64,000 nt of DNA, taken from assembly GCA_045646965.1 (NCBI GenBank), contig JAZRLR010000013.1, positions 11,150 through 75,149 on the forward strand, given 5' to 3'. Origin of the DNA: HGM04593 sp045646965. Lineage in GTDB: Bacteria; Bacteroidota; Bacteroidia; Bacteroidales; Bacteroidaceae. The notes beneath the pieces were generated by a model. The model was not told where the DNA came from. It made no database searches and saw only the letters and a list, made by a program, of their open reading frames with translations. This document shows, one piece after another, positions 59,093 through 64,000 of the stretch (position 1 is its first letter; each line of letters starts with the position of its first letter). Made by a program: the position numbers and the translations under genes.

Positions 59093-59704
59093 TTATTTTT
59101 TTACGAGGCCGCCGATTGACATTTGCAGCATTTTTATTGCCTGTTTATTGTGCCCTCCCTGCGGGATTATTATATCGGCATATTTTTTTGTGGGTTCAAT
59201 GAATTGCAGGTGCATCTCCTTTACCACACGCTCGTAGCGCGAGATTACGGTCTCGGGAGTGCGGCCGCGCTCCACCACATCGCGTCGTATGAGGCGTATG
59301 AGACGGTCGTCGGCGTCGGCGTCCACAAAAACCTTCAGGTCCATAAGCGAGCGCAACTGCGGGTTTACAAGCGCCATAATTCCCTCGATTATTATAACCT
59401 CCCGGGGCTCTACCTGTACCACCTCGGGCTGGCGGGTACAGGTTATGTAGGAGTAGGTGGGCTGCTCAATGGCTTTTCCCTCGCGTAGCATCTTTATCTG
59501 CTCTACAAGCAGCTCCCAATCAAACGCATCGGGGTGGTCGAAATTTATATTTTGACGCTCTTCTACGGGAACGTGGCTGCTGTCGTGGTAGTATGAATCC
59601 TGCGGAATTACCGCCACCGATGCTGCGGGCAACGAATCGACAATCTCTTTCACTACGGTTGTCTTTCCCGAGCCGGTTCCTCCTGCAATACCTATGATGT
59701 ACAT
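59093..59704 (-). CDS. udk: Uridine kinase
   Basis: Phosphorylates uridine and cytidine to the monophosphates in pyrimidine salvage. 203 residues, Walker A GGTGSGKTTVVKE (about 8-20), VIPQDSYYHD (about 36-45), NFDHPDAFDWELL and YVDADADDRLIRRIRRD-like lid (FVDADADDRLIRLIRRD). Full length. First gene of the minus-strand operon with a lytic transglycosylase and a helicase. Confidence 0.96.
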   Translation of the reverse strand: MYIIGIAGGTGSGKTTVVKEIVDSLPAASVAVIPQDSYYHDSSHVPVEERQNINFDHPDAFDWELLVEQIKMLREGKAIEQPTYSYITCTRQPEVVQVEPREVIIIEGIMALVNPQLRSLMDLKVFVDADADDRLIRLIRRDVVERGRTPETVISRYERVVKEMHLQFIEPTKKYADIIIPQGGHNKQAIKMLQMSIGGLVKK

Positions 59705-59893
59705 ATTCTCCTATTTATATAATGTGTGCCTTGTGGCAATACTTTCAGGCAAATTTAATCTTTTTTGGCGAAAATGCACCCTTAAAGGCGCAAAAAGTTA
59801 TCGGCAGGTGGCCGAGGAGGGCTTTTTGCACACTTTTATCGTTTGCGATGTATATTTTTTCTAATTAATGCCTTTTTTAAGGAAAGAATTTAC

Positions 59894-59902
59894 TAAATTT
59901 GC
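59894..59902 (+). promoter_or_regulatory. -7 box of fba
   Basis: TAAATTTGC fits the TAnnTTTGC consensus and gives a leader of about 55 bases. A -33 match is not clear. The spacer 59705-59890 between udk and this box has no gene. Confidence 0.5.
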
Positions 59903-59964
59903 AGAAAATCCCGTATAGGGAATTAATAGCGATTATCAATCAATTACTTTTAAAGTATAAAACT

Positions 59965-60966
59965 ATGGTAAATTACAAAGAATTGGGTCTTGTGAACACT
60001 AAAGAGATGTTCGCAAAGGCAATGAAAGGCGGTTATGCAATCCCTGCATTCAACTTCAACAATATGGAGCAGTTGCAGGCTATCGTTATGGCCGCAGTAG
60101 AGACAAAGTCTCCCGTTATTCTCCAGGTATCGAGCGGTGCTCGTAAGTATGCTAACCAGACTCTTCTCCGTTATATGGCAGAGGGTGCTGTTGAGTATGC
60201 TAAAGAGCTCGGTTGCGCTAACCCCGAGATCGTTCTTCACCTCGACCACGGTAACTCTTTCGAGTTGTGTAAGAGCTGCATCGATATGGGCTTCTCTTCA
60301 GTGATGATCGACGGTTCACACCTCCCCTACGAGGAGAACGTAGCTCTCACAAAGCAGGTTGTTGAGTACGCTCACCAATATGGCGTAACAGTTGAGGGCG
60401 AGCTTGGTATCCTTGCCGGTGTTGAGGACGACGTTGTTGCCGAGCACCACACATATACACGCCCCGAGGAGGTTGTAGACTTCGTAACAAAGACTGGTTG
60501 CGACAGCTTGGCTATCTCAATCGGTACTTCTCACGGTGCTAACAAGTTCAAACCCGAGCAGTGCACACGCAACGAGAAAGGTATTCTTGTACCTCCCCCC
60601 TTGGCATTCGACGTTCTCGAGGGTTGTATGAAAGAGCTTCCCGGTTTCCCCATCGTTCTCCACGGTTCTTCTTCAGTTCCCCAGGAGGAGGTTGAGACAA
60701 TCAACAAATACGGTGGTGCATTGAAAGATGCTATCGGTATCCCCGAGGAGGAGCTCCGCAAGGCTGCTTCTCTCGCAGTTTGCAAAATCAACATCGACAG
60801 CGACAGCCGTTTGGCTATGACAGCTGCTATACGTGAGGTCTTTGCAACTAACCCCGCAGAGTTTGACCCCCGTAAGTACTTGGGCCCCGCTCGCGAGAAT
60901 ATGAAAAAACAGTACATCCACAAGATTGTGAATGTTCTTGGTTCTGACAACAAACTTGCTCAGTAA
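59965..60966 (+). CDS. fba: Fructose-bisphosphate aldolase, class II
   Basis: Zinc-dependent glycolytic aldolase. 333 residues from ATG 59965 (MVNYKELGLVNTKEMF). Motifs: AIPAFNFNNMEQ (about 30), HLDHGNSFELC with Asp/His catalytic and zinc residues (about 92), VEGELGILAGVEDDV, SIGTSHGANKF (about 192) and IVLHGSSSVP (about 232), and CKINIDSDSRLAM. Codon use is strongly biased toward highly expressed choices. Monocistronic with a strong terminator. Confidence 0.97.
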   Translation: MVNYKELGLVNTKEMFAKAMKGGYAIPAFNFNNMEQLQAIVMAAVETKSPVILQVSSGARKYANQTLLRYMAEGAVEYAKELGCANPEIVLHLDHGNSFELCKSCIDMGFSSVMIDGSHLPYEENVALTKQVVEYAHQYGVTVEGELGILAGVEDDVVAEHHTYTRPEEVVDFVTKTGCDSLAISIGTSHGANKFKPEQCTRNEKGILVPPPLAFDVLEGCMKELPGFPIVLHGSSSVPQEEVETINKYGGALKDAIGIPEEELRKAASLAVCKINIDSDSRLAMTAAIREVFATNPAEFDPRKYLGPARENMKKQYIHKIVNVLGSDNKLAQ

Positions 60967-60989
60967 TTAAATACTGTTTTTGTAATATT

Positions 60990-61014
60990 GCCCCTGCCTT
61001 TTGAAGGCGGGGGC
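60990..61014 (+). terminator. Terminator of fba
   Basis: 11-bp GC-rich stem with one wobble (60990-61000 and 61004-61014) followed by six T. Confidence 0.92.
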
Positions 61015-61037
61015 TTTTTTGTTGGCGGTAAAATGTG

Positions 61038-61046
61038 TATCTTCGC
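61038..61046 (+). promoter_or_regulatory. -7 box of queA
   Basis: TATCTTCGC, identical to the -7 boxes of aspA and nadC, 17 bases before the queA start codon. Confidence 0.5.
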
Positions 61047-61063
61047 ACTCACAAACGAAAACT

Positions 61064-62278
61064 ATGAAAGAGGTACAGGAAATTGCTATAGCCGAATATG
61101 ATTACCCGCTGCCCGACGAGAGGATTGCCAAATATCCTCTTGCGCAGCGCGACTCGTCGAAACTGCTGTTGTACAAGGGTGGCGAGGTGGCCGAGGATGT
61201 CTTTTCTTCACTGCCGCACCACATACCGCAGAACAGCCTGATGGTGTTTAATAATACAAAGGTTATTCAAGCGCGTCTGCGCTTTAAAAAGGAGACGGGC
61301 GCAACCATAGAGGTCTTCTGCCTGGAGCCGCACGCTCCCAACGATTATCTGCTCATTTTTCAGCAGACCGAGGAGTGTGTGTGGCAGTGTCTTGTGGGTA
61401 ACTCGGCACGATGGAAGAGTGGTGTGCTCTCGCAGAAGATTGCGATTGCGGGGCGCGAGGTGACGCTGTGCGTGGAGCGTGTGAGCTCTGCCGCGGCGGT
61501 GAACGCCGTGCGTTTCTCGTGGGACGGCGGTTTCTCATTTGCCGAGATTCTTGAGGCGGCGGGCGAGCTTCCCATCCCTCCTTATCTTAATCGCCGCACC
61601 GAGGAGAGCGACATTGCCACATATCAAACGGTGTACTCAAAGATAAAAGGTTCGGTGGCGGCGCCTACAGCGGGCCTGCACTTTACCCCTGCCGTGTTCG
61701 AGGGTTTGCGTGCCGCAGGCATAGACTGCGACGAGGTGACGTTGCACGTGGGTGCAGGTACTTTCAAGCCGGTGAAGAGCGAGCTCATTGCCGACCACGA
61801 GATGCACGAAGAGTACATTGAGGTGCGCAGGGAACTGCTCGAAAAACTGATTGCCGCGGGAGGTAATGCCGTGGCGGTGGGCACAACGTCGGTGCGCACG
61901 CTCGAGAGCCTCTATTTCATAGGCGAAATGGTGGCCGAGAACCCCGACGCAGAGCCCGAGACGTTGCACGTGAGCCAGTGGACACCCTATGCGCGTGAGC
62001 ACGCTATGAGTACTGTGGAGGCTTTGCAGGCTCTTGTGGATTATCTCAAAATGAATAATCTCGATGCTTTGCACTCGCACACCCAGATAATGATTGCCCC
62101 GGGGTATACCTTCCGTGTTGTAAAGGCGATTGTAACTAATTTCCATCAGCCCAAGAGCACGCTTCTGCTGCTTGTGTCGGCCTTTGTAAAGGGTAACTGG
62201 CGCACTATCTACGACTATGCTCTTGCGCACAATTTCCGTTTTTTGAGTTATGGCGACAGCTCGCTGCTCATTCCTTAA
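61064..62278 (+). CDS. queA: S-adenosylmethionine:tRNA ribosyltransferase-isomerase
   Basis: Adds the cyclopentene-ring precursor from AdoMet to 7-aminomethyl-7-deazaguanine in tRNA, the penultimate step to queuosine. 404 residues from ATG 61064; the upstream in-frame codons overlap the terminator of fba. Motifs: YPLPDERIAKYPLAQRDSSKLL, NTKVIQARL, VAAPTAGLHFTPAVFEGLRAAG (about 205), VTLHVGAGTFKPV, and IMIAPGYTFRVV and NFHQPKSTLLLLVSAFVKG near the C-terminus. It is somewhat longer than the 340-360 residues common in other phyla. The LRR gene begins 12 bases after it. Confidence 0.95.
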   Translation: MKEVQEIAIAEYDYPLPDERIAKYPLAQRDSSKLLLYKGGEVAEDVFSSLPHHIPQNSLMVFNNTKVIQARLRFKKETGATIEVFCLEPHAPNDYLLIFQQTEECVWQCLVGNSARWKSGVLSQKIAIAGREVTLCVERVSSAAAVNAVRFSWDGGFSFAEILEAAGELPIPPYLNRRTEESDIATYQTVYSKIKGSVAAPTAGLHFTPAVFEGLRAAGIDCDEVTLHVGAGTFKPVKSELIADHEMHEEYIEVRRELLEKLIAAGGNAVAVGTTSVRTLESLYFIGEMVAENPDAEPETLHVSQWTPYAREHAMSTVEALQALVDYLKMNNLDALHSHTQIMIAPGYTFRVVKAIVTNFHQPKSTLLLLVSAFVKGNWRTIYDYALAHNFRFLSYGDSSLLIP

Positions 62279-62290
62279 TTAATTGCGGCT

Positions 62291-63328
62291 ATGATAGAGA
62301 AAATAAATGGTGTGGCCTATCTGCTCAACGGTGCCGAGGGCACAGCGATAGTGACAAAGAATGATACTCCCTATGCGGGGGAGGTGGTTCTTCCTGCCGT
62401 GGTATCGGCCGCGGGGGTCGATTACAAGGTGACCGAGGTGCTCGACGAGGCTTTTATGGGGTGCGATGCGCTTCTTTCGGTGGTGCTTGGCGATAACATA
62501 GAAAGTATAGGTATAAGTGCCTTTGAGGGGTGTGAGGCGTTGGCCGGCGTGTCGTTTGGCAGCTCTATGCACATCATCGGTATGTCGGCATTCAAGGGGT
62601 GCTGCTCGTTGCGCACTGTGGTGCTGCCTGCCGGCGTAATTGTGATTGGCCGCAGTGCCTTTGCGGGTTGTACTTCGCTCGAAAAGGCTTTTCTTCCCGA
62701 CGCACTTATAAATATAGAGCCGTCGCTCTTCGATGGTTGCTCGGCTCTCACAACGGTGTCTGTGGGTACCGACGTTGAGAGCGTGGGTGAGTATGCCTTC
62801 TGTAGTTGCTCGTCGCTCGAGGCGGTGGAGTTGCCCGAGGGTGTTGTTTCTGTAGAGGGGTGGGCGTTCCGCGACTGCTGCTCGATGAAGCACATTGCGC
62901 TGCCCGCTTCGCTTGTCTCTATAAAGAAGGGGGCTTTTTGGGGCTGCTCTTCGCTCACAAGTTTTACTTTGCCCCGTGGCGTGAATATGATAGACCAGGG
63001 CGTGCTTGCGGGGTGTACCTCGCTGCGCGAAGTGGCCTTGCACGACGGGTTGTTGAGCGTGGGCTATGGTGCGTTCTACAACTGCTCTTCGCTCGAGGTG
63101 CTGCGCTTGCCGCAGGCTGTGGTGAACGTGGGCGAGCAGGCACTTCGCAGCTGCTCGTCGCTCAAGGAACTGCACGTTGCCTGTGAAGCTGCTCCTATGT
63201 GCTCGGCCGACATTGCCGACGCTGCCGTCTATGCCTCGGCTACTCTCGTGGTTCCCTGTGGGGCTGTGGGAGAGTATGGCTTTGCTCCCATTTGGGAAAA
63301 ATTTGCCAATGTAAACGAGGAGCAGTAA
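62291..63328 (+). CDS. BspA-like leucine-rich repeat (LRR_5) protein
   Basis: A 345-residue protein made almost wholly of about 11 LRR_5 repeats of about 23 residues with the pattern AFxGCxSLxxVxLPxxVxxIG. An N-terminal small domain (1-50) begins directly with IEKINGVAYLL and there is no signal peptide, lipobox or C-terminal sorting domain. Most repeats carry one or two Cys at the turn (GCCSL, SCSSLE). BspA-type repeats are usually on the cell surface and bind host proteins; a cytosolic copy is unusual, or export signals are missing. It follows queA by 12 bases. Confidence 0.85.
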   Translation: MIEKINGVAYLLNGAEGTAIVTKNDTPYAGEVVLPAVVSAAGVDYKVTEVLDEAFMGCDALLSVVLGDNIESIGISAFEGCEALAGVSFGSSMHIIGMSAFKGCCSLRTVVLPAGVIVIGRSAFAGCTSLEKAFLPDALINIEPSLFDGCSALTTVSVGTDVESVGEYAFCSCSSLEAVELPEGVVSVEGWAFRDCCSMKHIALPASLVSIKKGAFWGCSSLTSFTLPRGVNMIDQGVLAGCTSLREVALHDGLLSVGYGAFYNCSSLEVLRLPQAVVNVGEQALRSCSSLKELHVACEAAPMCSADIADAAVYASATLVVPCGAVGEYGFAPIWEKFANVNEEQ

Positions 63329-63373
63329 ACATTTCTGCTTGCGGGGCTGTTTCCTTATAATAGTATAAGGAAA

Positions 63374-63730
63374 ATGTCCCGTTTGTCGATGATATTTGTA
63401 ACTGTGGTGCTGCTCGCCTGTAATGGGCGGGAGGCCGGTATTGTGGGTACGCGCAGCACAGGTGCGGCGCATTACAGGTGGCTGCCCGTCAATGAAAACC
63501 GCTCTACGGCGGTGGAAAATATCGTTCCGGCACATTATAACATAGAACTTATTGATGTGGACACGCTGCACCCTGTGATGCAGGTGACCTATAGTGTGCG
63601 TCGCCTTGTGGACGGCGTTTATCGTTGGGTGGATGCAGTAGAGCGTCTGCCCATAACTGTTGAACAGTATAGTCGTTTGCAGCGTTTGCGTGCCGATGTA
63701 TATAGCGCCGCACACGGCATAGGTGATTGA
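63374..63730 (+). CDS. Small lipoprotein of unknown function
   Basis: A 118-residue protein with a lipoprotein signal peptide (SRLSMIFVTVVLLAC, Cys about 16) and an N-G-R-E sequence after it. The mature part is beta-rich with no recognised domain (HYNIELIDVDTLHPVMQVTYSVRRLVDGVYRW in content). It starts 46 bases after the LRR gene and is probably in the same transcript. Function is not assigned. Confidence 0.65.
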   Translation: MSRLSMIFVTVVLLACNGREAGIVGTRSTGAAHYRWLPVNENRSTAVENIVPAHYNIELIDVDTLHPVMQVTYSVRRLVDGVYRWVDAVERLPITVEQYSRLQRLRADVYSAAHGIGD

Positions 63731-64000
63731 TTGTTTCCCCTCTTCCTTTTTATAAATCTCGAATCTTTTCTTAAAACGCAAGCGGCACTCCTTTGGGGAG
63801 ATAAACCTCCTGTTGTCGCAAACGACGCTAATTTTGCGTCGTCGCAGTGAAATATATCGAAGTAAACTTGATATATCTGGCTTCGCCGAAGTTCTTTGCG
63901 CTCGTTGTGAGTTGAAAATAAATTTTCACTCACTCGCTTGTCGAACTTTCGCTCGCTTGTGTGTATTTGAGCTTCGCTCGAATATAGTCTGCGCTCGCTG
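63731..64000. repeat. Non-coding tail with dispersed repeat copy 2 and TCGC-rich hairpins
   Basis: No credible gene is seen in the last 270 bases. CTTGATAT (63867-63874) and the core 63881-63906 repeat the segment at 23141-23182 (25 of 26 core bases equal). Next to it are a hairpin GTGAG/CTCAC with TGAAAAT/ATTTTCA (63907-63933) and several short TCGC/GCGA-rich inverted repeats (for example GAGCTTCGCTC) up to the window edge. Confidence 0.55.

Noticed and set aside
62279..63781. 500-codon open frame on the minus strand
   Set aside because: It is the complement of the LRR repeats; its repeats come from the coding repeats on the plus strand.
63619..63933. 104-codon minus-strand frame near the window end
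   Set aside because: Basic, low-complexity product overlapping the plus-strand lipoprotein and the repeat region; no promoter or family resemblance.
1..64000. tRNA or rRNA genes, insertion sequences, prophage
   Set aside because: Reading the spacers, I found no cloverleaf with a conserved T-loop, no rRNA stretch, no transposase and no phage gene; very divergent elements could still be missed.

Overview
The window is chromosomal DNA of a member of the order Bacteroidales (phylum Bacteroidota). Direct signs are the many promoters of the Bacteroidota type (TTG around -33, about 20 bases, then TAnnTTTG around -7), the lack of strong Shine-Dalgarno sequences, lipoproteins with acidic residues after the lipidated Cys, and Bacteroidales gene sets such as YIP1-smpB-metH, ftsK-lolA-trxB, a FeoA-FeoB fusion and a mutarotase-symporter fusion for sialic acid. 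The genus cannot be settled from sequence alone. No tRNA, rRNA, insertion sequence, prophage or CRISPR array is visible, and the genes are almost all core metabolism or cell envelope.

Layout. 1-7.7 kb: end of an unknown gene, a YIP1 membrane protein, smpB, a short metH, a calcium-type P-ATPase and a DedA protein. 7.7-14.5 kb: SIMPL protein, aspartase, a beta-helix lipoprotein, an AzgA purine permease and a Skp/OmpH pair. 14.7-18.2 kb: pepD, a beta-helix lipoprotein and rlmH. 18.2-20 kb: a structured leader before a small XRE regulator, a probable stand-alone structured RNA with its own promoter and terminator, and nadC. 20-23.8 kb: a LytS/LytTR two-component pair, guanine deaminase, YbaN and a DUF4488 protein. 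23.8-27.6 kb: a three-gene operon feoAB - hemerythrin/RIC-like - LuxR regulator. 27.9-33.2 kb: a repeat protein and a sialic acid operon (lyase, epimerase, mutarotase-symporter). 33.3-43.8 kb: trmO, ppdK, rlmD, an RluA-type synthase, a peptidoglycan-binding protein, a nuclease, L31, an RlmI-like enzyme, an exonuclease and DUF5063. 43.9-52.7 kb: ftsK-lolA-trxB, L21-L27, serS and a fused NfnAB-type oxidoreductase. 52.7-55.4 kb: a GntR/ABC operon with palindromes before it. 55.4-63.7 kb: a Dna2-like nuclease-helicase, lytic transglycosylase, udk, fba, queA, a BspA-like LRR protein and a small lipoprotein.

The parts I find most worth following are: (a) the iron operon, where ferrous iron uptake is co-transcribed with a di-iron hemerythrin-like protein and a LuxR regulator whose receiver has lost its phospho-acceptor Asp, all behind a palindrome that contains the -7 box; (b) the 18.3-19.05 kb segment with two separate structured RNAs, one able to form mutually exclusive helices just upstream of a regulator's start codon; (c) a roughly 24-residue insertion in ribosomal protein L21; (d) matching palindromes in front of the feo and nan operons, and stacked palindromes in front of the GntR/ABC operon. 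Highly expressed genes (aspA, ppdK, fba, L21, L27, L31) show a visibly different codon choice from their neighbours, as expected for expression-driven bias and not for transfer.
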